DNA of 64,000 nt from Chryseobacterium gleum. Its GTDB lineage: Bacteria; Bacteroidota; Bacteroidia; Flavobacteriales; Weeksellaceae. Where the stretch lies: contig NZ_LR134289.1 in NCBI RefSeq assembly GCF_900636535.1, forward strand, positions 3,799,001 to 3,863,000, given 5' to 3'. The notes beneath the pieces were generated by a model that saw only the letters and a list, made by a program, of their open reading frames with translations, was not told where the DNA came from and ran no database searches. The position numbers and the translations under genes were made by a program. Positions 1-8,270 of this stretch are shown here, piece after piece (within the stretch, counting starts at the first letter, position 1; each line of letters opens with the position of its first letter).

Positions 1-313
1 AGACGCAAACTGGAGAACAGACGTTGCCTGTACTTCATCTCTTGCGGTAAAAGATCTTGAATCTGTAAAAGAGAACAGTGCGGCCTATCCGAATCCTGTC
101 AAACGCGGAAATGATATTCATTTTGTCATTAACGACAACGCTGCAACTGAAGTGGCCTTGTATGATGTTTCAGGAAAATTATTTAAAAAACAGAATATTA
201 ATCAAAATAATAATGCAGTCAATACGCAGGATTTAATCAGTGGTACTTATATTTACAAAATTACATCCTCAAACAGTAAAGTACTATCAACGGGTAAAGT
301 AATCGTGAAGTAA
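1..313 (+). CDS. C-terminal end of a secreted protein with T9SS type A sorting domain (5' truncated)
   Basis: An open frame runs in from the left edge (first full codon at base 2) and stops with TAA at 311-313, giving about 103 residues. The last ~75 residues have the layout of a Por secretion-system (T9SS type A) sorting domain: an AAYPNPV start, then VALYDVSGKLF, then DLISGTYIYKI and a final KVIVK. Such domains direct proteins through the outer membrane and are removed when the cargo is attached or released. The catalytic or binding part lies outside the window, so its activity is unknown. A terminator follows at 370-407. Because the next genes handle mannose, the missing part might be a glycan-active enzyme, but nothing visible proves this. 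Confidence 0.8.
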   Translation, partial: DANWRTDVACTSSLAVKDLESVKENSAAYPNPVKRGNDIHFVINDNAATEVALYDVSGKLFKKQNINQNNNAVNTQDLISGTYIYKITSSNSKVLSTGKVIVK

Positions 314-369
314 AATTCAGATAATGATGTAGTTATCAGAATTGAAAATATAAAGTCTGAAATACAAAG

Positions 370-407
370 CAGACAGACAGGGGGATGCTTCTGTTTGTCT
401 GTTTTTT
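370..407 (+). terminator. Rho-independent terminator after the T9SS protein
   Basis: CAGACAGACA (370-379) pairs with TGTTTGTCTG (392-401) through ten positions including one G-U pair, around a 12-nt loop, and six T follow at 402-407. It separates the truncated upstream gene from the ROK-GH92-cupin operon. Confidence 0.75.
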
Positions 408-436
408 CAGTCACAGGAAATTAAAAATAAAAAATA

Positions 437-1297
437 ATGCAGAATATAGTAGGAATTGATATTGGAGGGTCGCACATTACGCTGGCTCAGGTAGATCCGG
501 AAAAACGTGAAATCATTTCTTCCACTTATGTAAGAGAACATGTAGATGCTTTCGAAAATAAAGAAGTTATTTTTGAAGCATGGGTTTCAGCCATTCATAA
601 AGTGGCTCATGATCTGGTAAAAGAAGATCTTCTGATTGGTATCGCAATGCCGGGACCTTTCGATTATGAAAACGGGATATCCCTTATGCAGCATGGAAAA
701 TTTATCGATATCTATCAGGTGAATATTAAGGAAGAACTGGCGAAAAGACTGGCTATTTCTCAGAAACAGATTCATTTTGTAAACGATGCGGCAGCCTTTA
801 TGGAAGGTGAAGTATTCGGAGGGTGTGCTCAGGGATTCAACAGGATATTTGGGGTCACTCTTGGAACAGGATTGGGAACAACTTTCTATAACGGAGAATT
901 GGCTACCGATGAAGACCTGTGGGATTCGCCTTTTAAAGACTCTATCAGTGAAGAATATCTGGCGACGCGATGGTTCGTGAATCGTTATAAAGAACTGACT
1001 GGTGAAGAAATTTCAGGAACAAAAGACCTTCTGAATAAACCGGCGGAAATACAGAAAAGAATGTTTGATGAATATGCAGACTCTTTCTCTGAATTTATTG
1101 TGAAATATGTGGATTATTACAAACCGGAAGTTTTAGTTATAGGAGGAAATATTGCCAAGGCTTATCCTCATTTTGAACAAAGATTTATTCAGAATTTAAC
1201 AAAGAATAATATTAACTTGCAGGTTAAAATTTCAGCCATATTTGAAGATGCGGCCATTCTTGGAGCTGCCAGCTATGCATTAAAAAAGCTTTTATAA
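437..1297 (+). CDS. ROK family sugar kinase
   Basis: This 286-residue protein looks like a cytoplasmic sugar kinase of the ROK family. The N-terminal phosphate-binding motif DIGGS is at residues 8-12, a second glycine-rich loop LGTGLGTT is near residue 140, and a GGNIAKAY segment near 235 resembles the adenosine site. The usual ROK zinc cluster CxCGxxGCxE is not present; the corresponding stretch reads DSPFKDSISEEYL. It is followed after 21 nt by a GH92 mannosidase and then a mannose-6-phosphate isomerase-like cupin, so mannose (or glucose) is the likely substrate. That is inference from context. The ATG at 437 is followed directly by the conserved strand, so the start is secure. Confidence 0.85.
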   Translation: MQNIVGIDIGGSHITLAQVDPEKREIISSTYVREHVDAFENKEVIFEAWVSAIHKVAHDLVKEDLLIGIAMPGPFDYENGISLMQHGKFIDIYQVNIKEELAKRLAISQKQIHFVNDAAAFMEGEVFGGCAQGFNRIFGVTLGTGLGTTFYNGELATDEDLWDSPFKDSISEEYLATRWFVNRYKELTGEEISGTKDLLNKPAEIQKRMFDEYADSFSEFIVKYVDYYKPEVLVIGGNIAKAYPHFEQRFIQNLTKNNINLQVKISAIFEDAAILGAASYALKKLL

Positions 1298-1318
1298 ATT
1301 AACAAACGAAAAGATACA

Positions 1319-3601
1319 ATGAAGTTTATATTTTCCACTTGCTTACTGCTATTACAGGCCTGGGCGTTAGGTCAGAATGTATCTCCCGTAGATTATGTGA
1401 ATCCTTTGATGGGAACACAATCCAAACCTTCATTATCTAATGGAAATACCTATCCTGCTGTAGGACTTCCATGGGGAATGAATATCTGGACGCCACAGAC
1501 CGGTAAAATGGGTGACGGATGGGCATATACCTACGATGCAGATAAAATAAAAGGATTTAAACAAACCCACCAACCCTCTCCATGGATGAATGATTATGGC
1601 GCATTTACCATCATGCCGGGAGTTGGAAAAGTGAAATTTAAAGAAGACGAAAGAGCAAGCTGGTTCAGTCATAAAGCTGAGGTTACCACACCTTACTTTT
1701 ATAGTGTTTATCTGGCTGACATCAACGTCACGACAGAATTTACCCCTACGGAAAGAGCTTCTTATTTTAAATTTGATTTTCCCAAAACAGACAGTGCTTA
1801 TGTAGTTGTCGACGCTTTGAACAAAGGCTCTTACATCAAAATTTTACCAAAAGAAAGAAAGATCCTTGGATACACAACGAGATATTCTACCGGGAAATAT
1901 GAGAATTTTAAAAACTACTTTGTCATTCAGTTTGATAAAGACTTTGAACTGACGAAAACCTGGAAAGATGATAAACTGGTGAATGATCAATTGGAAATTA
2001 CCAGCGATCACACCGGTGCTGTAGTAGGGTTTAAACTTAAAAATAAAGAAACGGTTTATGCAAAAGTAGCCTCTTCTTTCATCAGCTTTGAACAGGCAGA
2101 ACTTAACCTTAAAAGAGAGATCGGAACCAGAAACTTTGAGCAGGTAAAAACCGATGCGAAAAATATCTGGAACAAAACTCTAGGAAAAATAGACGTAAAA
2201 GGAGGAACAGATCAGCAGATGAGAACCTTTTACTCTTCTTTATACAGAACTTTATTCTTCCCGCAAAAGTTATATGAAATTGATGCTCAAAACAAAATAA
2301 AACACTGGAGCCCTTATAATGGTAAAATTGTTGACGGAAGAATGTTTGCAGGAACCGGTTTCTGGGATACTTTCCGTGCTTTGTACCCTTTCCTGAACCT
2401 TGTTTACCCAAGCATCAATATAGAAATGCAGGAAGGATTGGCCAATGCTTACAAAGAAGGAGGATTCTTGCCAGAGTGGAGTAGCCCGGGATATTCCGAT
2501 ATTATGATTGGAAACAATTCCGCATCCGTAGTAGCAGACGCTTACATCAAAGGACTTCGCGGGTATGATGCGGAAACACTTTGGCAGGCTGTAAAACACG
2601 GAGCGAATAATGAAGGACCTATAGAAGCTGTAGGACGTGCAGGAGTAAAGTATTATAATGAACTGGGTTATGTCCCTTACGATGTAAATATCAATGAAAA
2701 TGCAGCAAGAACATTAGAATACGCTTATGATGATTTTTCAATCTATCAGTTAGGAAAAGCATTAGGAAAACCTGCTTCAGAAATTGATATCTATAAGAAA
2801 AGAGCTTATAATTATAAAAATGTATTCGACAAGGAGACAGGCTTAATGCGTGGTAAAAATAAAGACGGTAATTTCCAGAAGCCTTTCAATCCTTTCAAAT
2901 GGGGAGATGCTTTCACAGAAGGAAACAGCTGGCATTACACTTGGTCAGTTTTTCAGGACATTGATGGTCTGGCAGAACTGATGGGTGGGAAAAAGAAATT
3001 TGAAGCCAAATTAGATGAAGTATTTTCATTGCCTCCGGTTTTTGATGACAGTTACTATGGAGGTGTGATCCATGAAATCAGAGAAATGCAGATCATGAAT
3101 ATGGGACAGTATGCCCACGGAAACCAGCCTATTCAGCACATGATCTATCTGTACAATTATGCAGGAGCACCTTACAAAACCCAATATTGGGCAAGACAGG
3201 TGATGAATAAGTTGTATCATGCTACACCTGATGGATATTGCGGTGATGAAGACAACGGACAGACTTCTGCGTGGTATATTTTCTCAGCCCTTGGATTTTA
3301 CCCGGTAACACCGGCAACAGATCAGTATGTATTAGGAGCACCTTTGTTTAAAGAAGCTACCATCCATTTGGAAAATGGTAAGAAAATTGAAATAAAAGCT
3401 CCGGAAAATACTGCTGAAAACTTATATGTAAAATCATTGAATGTAAATCAGCAGCCTTATTCCAAAAACTGGCTAAGTCATAAAGAACTGATGAAAGGAG
3501 CTGTTTTAGACTTTAAAATGGACAGCAAACCCAATAAAGAAAGAGGTTCGCAGGAAAAAGATTTCCCATATTCAATGTCAAAAGAAGAATCAAATAAATA
3601 A
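1319..3601 (+). CDS. GH92 family alpha-1,2-mannosidase, exported
   Basis: The 760-residue protein has a signal peptide (residues 1 to about 19, ending ALGQ) and full GH92 length. Family landmarks are YVNPLMGT near 26, PAVGLPWGMNIW near 47, HGNQPIQHMIYLYNYAG near 600 and GYCGDEDNGQTSAWYIFSALGFYP near 637. GH92 enzymes are calcium-dependent exo-alpha-mannosidases, mostly alpha-1,2 specific, that trim high-mannose N-glycans or mannans. No T9SS sorting domain or lipobox is evident, so a periplasmic location is likely. It sits 21 nt behind a ROK kinase and 24 nt ahead of a cupin isomerase, which together could take free mannose into glycolysis. The linkage specificity cannot be read from the sequence. 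Confidence 0.92.
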   Translation: MKFIFSTCLLLLQAWALGQNVSPVDYVNPLMGTQSKPSLSNGNTYPAVGLPWGMNIWTPQTGKMGDGWAYTYDADKIKGFKQTHQPSPWMNDYGAFTIMPGVGKVKFKEDERASWFSHKAEVTTPYFYSVYLADINVTTEFTPTERASYFKFDFPKTDSAYVVVDALNKGSYIKILPKERKILGYTTRYSTGKYENFKNYFVIQFDKDFELTKTWKDDKLVNDQLEITSDHTGAVVGFKLKNKETVYAKVASSFISFEQAELNLKREIGTRNFEQVKTDAKNIWNKTLGKIDVKGGTDQQMRTFYSSLYRTLFFPQKLYEIDAQNKIKHWSPYNGKIVDGRMFAGTGFWDTFRALYPFLNLVYPSINIEMQEGLANAYKEGGFLPEWSSPGYSDIMIGNNSASVVADAYIKGLRGYDAETLWQAVKHGANNEGPIEAVGRAGVKYYNELGYVPYDVNINENAARTLEYAYDDFSIYQLGKALGKPASEIDIYKKRAYNYKNVFDKETGLMRGKNKDGNFQKPFNPFKWGDAFTEGNSWHYTWSVFQDIDGLAELMGGKKKFEAKLDEVFSLPPVFDDSYYGGVIHEIREMQIMNMGQYAHGNQPIQHMIYLYNYAGAPYKTQYWARQVMNKLYHATPDGYCGDEDNGQTSAWYIFSALGFYPVTPATDQYVLGAPLFKEATIHLENGKKIEIKAPENTAENLYVKSLNVNQQPYSKNWLSHKELMKGAVLDFKMDSKPNKERGSQEKDFPYSMSKEESNK

Positions 3602-3625
3602 ACTTTAAATTAAAAATATAGCTGT

Positions 3626-4123
3626 ATGAGTACAGAAAAAAAAGAAATATTCGAGAGAGTAGAGAATATGCTGCAGACACAAGGTTTTAACATCGCAGCA
3701 AAAGATGATACAAGACCATGGGGAGGTTTCTTTGTGATCGATGAAACACAGGCACAGGATTTTGCCAACCAATATTTCGATGGAATTGATGTAGACAACC
3801 TTAGAATAGGAGGGAAGCTGAGCCCGAAAATTCTTATTGTTGCCCCTGAAGCAAGATTAAGCTGGCAGTACCACCACAGAAGAGCCGAAATCTGGCAGGT
3901 AGTGGAAGGAACTGTAGGCATCAAAAGAAGTAATACCGATGAAGAAGGAGAATTAGGAGAATATGGTCCAAAAGATCAGGTGAAACTTCAGCAAGGAGAA
4001 AGACACAGATTAATCGGTCTTGCAGGCTGGGGAATTGTAGCTGAAATCTGGCAGCATACCGATGCGTCCAATCCTTCAGATGAAGATGATATCGTAAGAG
4101 TACAGGACGACTTTGGAAGATAA
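3626..4123 (+). CDS. Cupin, mannose-6-phosphate isomerase type II-like
   Basis: A 165-residue single-domain cupin. It has the type II phosphomannose isomerase signatures: QYHHRRAEIWQVVEGTVGI (about residues 75-93, with the metal-binding His and Glu) and QGERHRLIGLAGWGIVAEIW (about 120-139, with the second-motif His). Stand-alone cupins of this kind interconvert mannose-6-phosphate and fructose-6-phosphate or a related sugar phosphate. It is the last gene of the ROK-GH92-cupin operon and is followed at once by a terminator. The combination gives a plausible path of mannan cleavage, phosphorylation and isomerisation. Activity on mannose-6-phosphate is inferred from motif and neighbours. Confidence 0.78.
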   Translation: MSTEKKEIFERVENMLQTQGFNIAAKDDTRPWGGFFVIDETQAQDFANQYFDGIDVDNLRIGGKLSPKILIVAPEARLSWQYHHRRAEIWQVVEGTVGIKRSNTDEEGELGEYGPKDQVKLQQGERHRLIGLAGWGIVAEIWQHTDASNPSDEDDIVRVQDDFGR

Positions 4124-4127
4124 ATAA

Positions 4128-4158
4128 AAAATCCGCTTCATTGAAGCGGATTTTTATT
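4128..4158 (+). terminator. Rho-independent terminator of the mannose operon
   Basis: AATCCGCTTCA and TGAAGCGGATT form a near-perfect hairpin with a very short loop, followed by a T-rich run, starting four bases after the cupin stop codon. Confidence 0.85.
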
Positions 4159-4263
4159 GGTAAGGAAGCTCGAGGTTGGAAGAGGGAAGTTTCTGGAAGT
4201 GATCAGAAGTTTTTATTCTCCTCCGTTATTACTGATAAATTTTACCTGCTGATGGTAAAAATC

Positions 4264-4296
4264 AAACCTTATAGGTCTCAAAGATCTATAAGGTTT
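4264..4296. repeat. Near-perfect 15-bp inverted repeat, REP-like
   Basis: AAACCTTATAGGTCT (4264-4278) pairs with AGATCTATAAGGTTT (4282-4296) at all 15 positions if one G-U pair is allowed, with a 3-nt loop. It lies between two convergent operons that already have a terminator, so it may be a dispersed intergenic palindrome rather than the main terminator. The surrounding 4160-4390 stretch is low in coding signal and contains GGAAG-rich runs (for example 4165-4200) and CTTCC-rich runs (4365-4390) that resemble degenerate intergenic repeats. Confidence 0.55.
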
Positions 4297-4390
4297 TGTT
4301 TATTCAGAGAACATTTCAGTAATTATTATACCCAATAAGAACTTTAGTGGCTACCAGTACTTCCAGCTTCATTCTTCCATCTTCCCGCCT

Positions 4391-7096
4391 TTAAAACGTC
4401 ACATCCAGCCCCACATAGAAGTTGGCCTTCATAATCGGTGCATATACCATCCCGCCGTCAAAATAACTTCCGAAAGGATTTTTAAAATCTACAATCGCAT
4501 TTTTCTGATAATAAGAAGTCAGGTTTTCTCCTCCCAGGTATGCTCTGATCTTTTTATTGAAATTTCTTGAAATCTGAGCATTCAGCACAGCGTAAGATTC
4601 AGAATAGGCTGGCAGCTGAAACTCTGCCGGATTCGCTGATGTGTCCGGAAGTCTCTGTTTTCCTACCCAGTTTAAAGTAGTATCAAAACTCCAGAATCCT
4701 CCATTATTATTTTTATTGGTTGAATACGCTAAGTTTACAAACCCTCTGTGCTTCGCCATAAAAGGAACTTCTCTTCTTCCACGGATATAATCTGCCTGTA
4801 CATTATAATATTTATAAGCCAGTCTTACCTCAAGGTTTTTTACAGGCATGAAATCCCATTGGGTCTGGAATGAATTCGCAAAAGATTTCCCATCCAGATT
4901 ATAGAATGTCAGCTGTTGAGGAGACTGATCCAGATCTACCAATACCTGATCCTGGAAGTCTGTTCTGAAGAAGTCCGCAATAATGCTTGATTTCCTTCCG
5001 AATAACTTAAATTCCTGCTGTAAACTTGCTCCGTAGTTCCATGCAATTTCAGGTTTTAATCCATAAATATTTCCTCCGTTAGATAAAATATTGATAGCCC
5101 TGTTTGATGCAAAATACTGCTGGCTTTCCGCAAATACATTTGCTGTTCTGAAACCTCTTCCCGCAGAAAGTCTTAAAATTGTCTGAGGCGTGAAGTCATA
5201 TTTGAAATTAAGTCTTGGTGTAAACTGAGTTCCTGCCAGATTATGAAAATCTACTCTTGAACCTGCTACCAAAGTATATTTTAAACCTGTTAAAGTATAT
5301 TCGGCAAAAATACCCGGTACAATTTCGTTTCTTCTCAAATCGTTCAATAAATACGTTTCTTTATAACCGTCATATAAGAAACTTGCCCCTGCTTTATACT
5401 TATGATTGGTATTTCCAATGATGCTTTCAAAGATTAAATTGGAATAATAGGTATGCTGCTGTCCGGAATAATTTCTCAATCCAAAAAAGCTGTCCTGCTG
5501 ATGATAAACGTACTGATTCATCCAGCCGATACTTTGATAAGGTTTTCCTTTAAAAATATATCCTGTTTTATTCCAGACCTGAAATCTTGAAATATCAATG
5601 CCTACCCCATAAAAAGGCTGTTTGTCCTGGCCTAATTTTTTATCAAAACCAATTTCTCCTGCCGTTCTTTCATCTCTGATAAAGTTAATTCCGAAATGAG
5701 ACCCGAACCCCGACTTTTCAAGATCGTTATAATTCAGCAGATATGCTGCGTTGATCTGCGTTCCTTTTGGTCTGTCCAGAAAACCGTCATGATTCATATC
5801 CGTATTTCCGAAAGTTCCGTTTCCGTGCAGGAGGAACGTCTGTGACCATTTATCATTGATAGGAGAAACATTGGTAATATTGATTTCAGCCCTTCCATTG
5901 AAATCGGAAAAAAGATTCAGGGATGTTTCCGGCGTCTTTGCATTCTTCAAAAGTTCAGTATTGATCTGCCCTGTGATACTTTCATATCCGTTTGTTACAG
6001 TACTTCCTCCCTTGGTAAGCTGGATGCTTTCAATCCATCTGCCCGGGATAAAATTTAGACCATAGGCAGAAGCCAATCCTCTGATTTCTGGCAATTGTTC
6101 TTTTGTTAAGCTGGTATATTTCTGATCCAGACCAAGCATTTTCAGCTGTTTTGTTCCTGTAACGGCATTACTGAAAGAAACGTCCACTGTTGCATTGGTT
6201 TCGAAACTTTCAGAAAGATTACAACAAGCTGCCTTTAACAGCTCTTTTTTATCAATATTAAAAACAAGTCCGGCTTCTTTCTTACTTAAAGCTGTTGACG
6301 CCTTGGAACCGGTTACGACAACTCCATCAATATTCTTTTCATGCTGGGAATGATCTTCTTTAGCTGATGAGGTTTCATTGTTTTTATGATCTTCATGCTT
6401 TGTTTCTTCTTCGTAATGTGCTTTTGGATTAGGTTCACCAAAAGTAAAATCCCTGTCGTACAGACAACATGCCGGAAGTGCGTTGTAAACAGCATCCGAA
6501 GCTTTATATTTTTCATTGTCGTGACCAGCATCGGCAATAGCCTTTAAAATTTTATCTGATGAGGTTTTTGACGGATCAAAGTTTAAAATAACTGTTTGTT
6601 TCTCTGCATCCCATTCAGCAGTATCGGCACCGGCTTCTCTTGCTGCTTTTTCAATTCTGGCTTTACATGACGCACAGTTTCCTCTTACATAGAATTCATT
6701 TTCTTTTTTACCGGAAATCTTGGTGTCCGAATGATGTTCATGATGAGTTTCTGCCTTTGAAGGCTGCAGATCTCTATCATAATGACAGCATCCAGGAAGC
6801 CCTTCGTATGTTGTATCAGAAGCTTTGAACTTCTCATTATCATGGCCGGCTTCTGCTACTTTTTTTAAAATATCATCAGCAGATACCTTGTCTGTTTCTA
6901 ATGTTAATGTTTGCAGATCAATGGAGTAAACTGCTGTTTTGGCACCTGCTTTTTTAGCTGCACTCTCAATTCTTGTTTTGCACATTTCACAGTTCCCTTT
7001 TACCTTGAACTGATTTTTTGAAAGTGTTTGAGCAGATATCAATTGTGTAAATAAGAATAATGCACCAAGTATCAACCTGGAAATATATAATTTCAT
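4391..7096 (-). CDS. TonB-dependent receptor with two N-terminal heavy-metal-associated domains
   Basis: A 901-residue outer-membrane receptor. After a signal peptide (residues 1-22, ending ISAQ) come two tandem HMA-like domains: the first with Cys36-x2-Cys39, the second with Cys141-x2-Cys144. Each is followed by the same tail, a Cys-Cys pair (103-104 and 210-211) and YDRD. A His/Glu/Asp-rich linker (about 225-253) leads to the plug (IDGVVVTG from 257, with another Cys-Cys near 291) and the beta-barrel. The C-terminus ends with an aromatic strand as in outer-membrane proteins. HMA domains bind soft metals such as copper, so a copper or related metal role is likely. It is the last gene of a minus-strand operon with two other Cys-rich secreted proteins. 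Start chosen for the signal peptide. Confidence 0.9.
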   Translation of the reverse strand: MKLYISRLILGALFLFTQLISAQTLSKNQFKVKGNCEMCKTRIESAAKKAGAKTAVYSIDLQTLTLETDKVSADDILKKVAEAGHDNEKFKASDTTYEGLPGCCHYDRDLQPSKAETHHEHHSDTKISGKKENEFYVRGNCASCKARIEKAAREAGADTAEWDAEKQTVILNFDPSKTSSDKILKAIADAGHDNEKYKASDAVYNALPACCLYDRDFTFGEPNPKAHYEEETKHEDHKNNETSSAKEDHSQHEKNIDGVVVTGSKASTALSKKEAGLVFNIDKKELLKAACCNLSESFETNATVDVSFSNAVTGTKQLKMLGLDQKYTSLTKEQLPEIRGLASAYGLNFIPGRWIESIQLTKGGSTVTNGYESITGQINTELLKNAKTPETSLNLFSDFNGRAEINITNVSPINDKWSQTFLLHGNGTFGNTDMNHDGFLDRPKGTQINAAYLLNYNDLEKSGFGSHFGINFIRDERTAGEIGFDKKLGQDKQPFYGVGIDISRFQVWNKTGYIFKGKPYQSIGWMNQYVYHQQDSFFGLRNYSGQQHTYYSNLIFESIIGNTNHKYKAGASFLYDGYKETYLLNDLRRNEIVPGIFAEYTLTGLKYTLVAGSRVDFHNLAGTQFTPRLNFKYDFTPQTILRLSAGRGFRTANVFAESQQYFASNRAINILSNGGNIYGLKPEIAWNYGASLQQEFKLFGRKSSIIADFFRTDFQDQVLVDLDQSPQQLTFYNLDGKSFANSFQTQWDFMPVKNLEVRLAYKYYNVQADYIRGRREVPFMAKHRGFVNLAYSTNKNNNGGFWSFDTTLNWVGKQRLPDTSANPAEFQLPAYSESYAVLNAQISRNFNKKIRAYLGGENLTSYYQKNAIVDFKNPFGSYFDGGMVYAPIMKANFYVGLDVTF

Positions 7097-7164
7097 TTTG
7101 TTTAAAGTTTTAATTAATTAAAAAACAGTTCACTATACGACATAATGAACCCTGGATATTTTAA

Positions 7165-7527
7165 TTAACCTATCTTGGGCGGCTGCCAGATTTCTTTTAA
7201 ACGGTCTGAGAGATAAGGGTCTGAATATTGAAACTGAGGATTCTTATTGGCTTTGTAATAAGACAGTTCCAAACGTAGATTTTTTGAGAAAGGGGTTTCA
7301 ATAAAAGTGTAGCAGGCAACACATGATGAGCAGCAGTCATCATTACATGATTTTGTTTTATCATGTTTGCTTTCCTTTTTTGAAGAATGGTTTTTACAGC
7401 AGTCCATTTTCTTGGAAGACTCTGCTTTACAGCATGTTTCCTGCATTCCCTGCGCATAGAAATTATCCTTGGGAACCAGAAAGATTCCCAGACAAAATAC
7501 TATTGCAAGTAGGTGAAACAGCTTCAT
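7165..7527 (-). CDS. Small secreted Cys-rich protein of metal locus
   Basis: A 120-residue protein of no family I recognise. Starting at 7527 gives a clean signal peptide (MKLFHLLAIVFCLGIFLV...YAQ, 1-26). An upstream in-frame start at 7566 would overlap the preceding gene, so 7527 is preferred. The mature N-terminal part holds nine cysteines in pairs and short spacings (32-33, 43-44, 61, 65-66, 69, 72) among Lys and His residues, a pattern expected for soft-metal binding. The C-terminal half is Cys-free. It lies 19 nt after the repeat lipoprotein and 68 nt before the HMA-TonB receptor, so it probably serves the same metal process as a periplasmic binder or buffer. That role is inferred. Confidence 0.7.
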   Translation of the reverse strand: MKLFHLLAIVFCLGIFLVPKDNFYAQGMQETCCKAESSKKMDCCKNHSSKKESKHDKTKSCNDDCCSSCVACYTFIETPFSKNLRLELSYYKANKNPQFQYSDPYLSDRLKEIWQPPKIG

Positions 7528-7546
7528 ATCTGCAAAAATAAGAAAT

Positions 7547-8197
7547 TTATGGCAAAGGATCACCAACTTTCAGAGAACAGCTGTGCCACGGTTCACCATG
7601 GGCAGGATTTAATTTTGGTTTTTCTCCCATTGCGAGATTCTGTGCAGCAGGTGCAGGAGCTGGGGCCGAAGTTGTCTGTACTGCATTTTGAGCAGGTTGA
7701 GGAGCCGGAGCAGGCTTGCTGTTTAATGGTTGTCCTACAGGAATATCACACCGATGTCCGGGCTGCCCGTGGGGCGGATTCATTCCCGGAGCCGTTTTTA
7801 CCTGTTTTCCGTTGTTATCAAGGGTAATTTTTCCAGGTGATAAAGCATTCGGGTCAATCTGTATGGTGTTGCCTCCGTTCACATTTACATTTTGTGTTGA
7901 AGGAGCAGCTGCAGCAGGTTGTCCGTTCAAAGGTTGTCCCACAGGAATATCGCATCGGTGTCCCGGCTGTCCGTGTGGAGGATTCATCCCCGGAGCTGTA
8001 GCCATAGGAGCGGGGGTCGGATTAGACTGAATGCCCGCCTGATCCATCAGCGTTGTTTTTGAGGTGGTATTAAAGGCTACGTTCGGTTGTCCGGCGTTAG
8101 CTTCTTCTTTTAAATAGGTAGCTCTTTCATCCTTTTTACAGGATGCAGCTAATAGTGATACGGCGATCAAACCTATAAATGTATTCTTCATATCCAT
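7547..8197 (-). CDS. Lipoprotein with three HGxPxHxC repeats
   Basis: A 216-residue predicted lipoprotein: hydrophobic leader and lipobox LAASC with Cys20. The mature protein is Pro/Ala/Gln-rich and carries two near-identical units (residues 67-91 and 135-159) containing HGQPGHRCDIPVGQPLN, and a divergent C-terminal third unit (195-216) with HGEPWHSCSLKVGDPLP. Each unit keeps His-x3-His-x-Cys, suggesting metal or heme contact, but no activity is known to me for this motif. Similar units occur in other flavobacterial proteins as far as I recall. First gene of the operon with the Cys-rich protein and the HMA-TonB receptor. The start may be at 8197 or two codons later; both give the same lipoprotein. 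Confidence 0.72.
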   Translation of the reverse strand: MDMKNTFIGLIAVSLLAASCKKDERATYLKEEANAGQPNVAFNTTSKTTLMDQAGIQSNPTPAPMATAPGMNPPHGQPGHRCDIPVGQPLNGQPAAAAPSTQNVNVNGGNTIQIDPNALSPGKITLDNNGKQVKTAPGMNPPHGQPGHRCDIPVGQPLNSKPAPAPQPAQNAVQTTSAPAPAPAAQNLAMGEKPKLNPAHGEPWHSCSLKVGDPLP

Positions 8198-8205
8198 GGG
8201 TATGA

Positions 8206-8247
8206 AAACAAAATTAGCAAAACATTTTCAATTGTTTTGCTAATTTT
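8206..8247 (-). terminator. Terminator after the response regulator
   Basis: AAAATTAGCAAAACA (8210-8224) and TGTTTTGCTAATTTT (8233-8247) are a perfect 15-bp inverted repeat with an 8-nt loop. On the minus strand it follows the response regulator stop by about 23 nt and is trailed by a T-rich stretch. Confidence 0.75.
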
Positions 8248-8270
8248 ATACTTATAATTTGATTTTTGGA

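Noticed and set aside
7513..8030. Plus-strand ORFs opposite the Cys-rich protein and repeat lipoprotein genes
   Set aside because: They are antisense readings of the repeat lipoprotein; the minus-strand frame has signal peptide, lipobox and conserved units.
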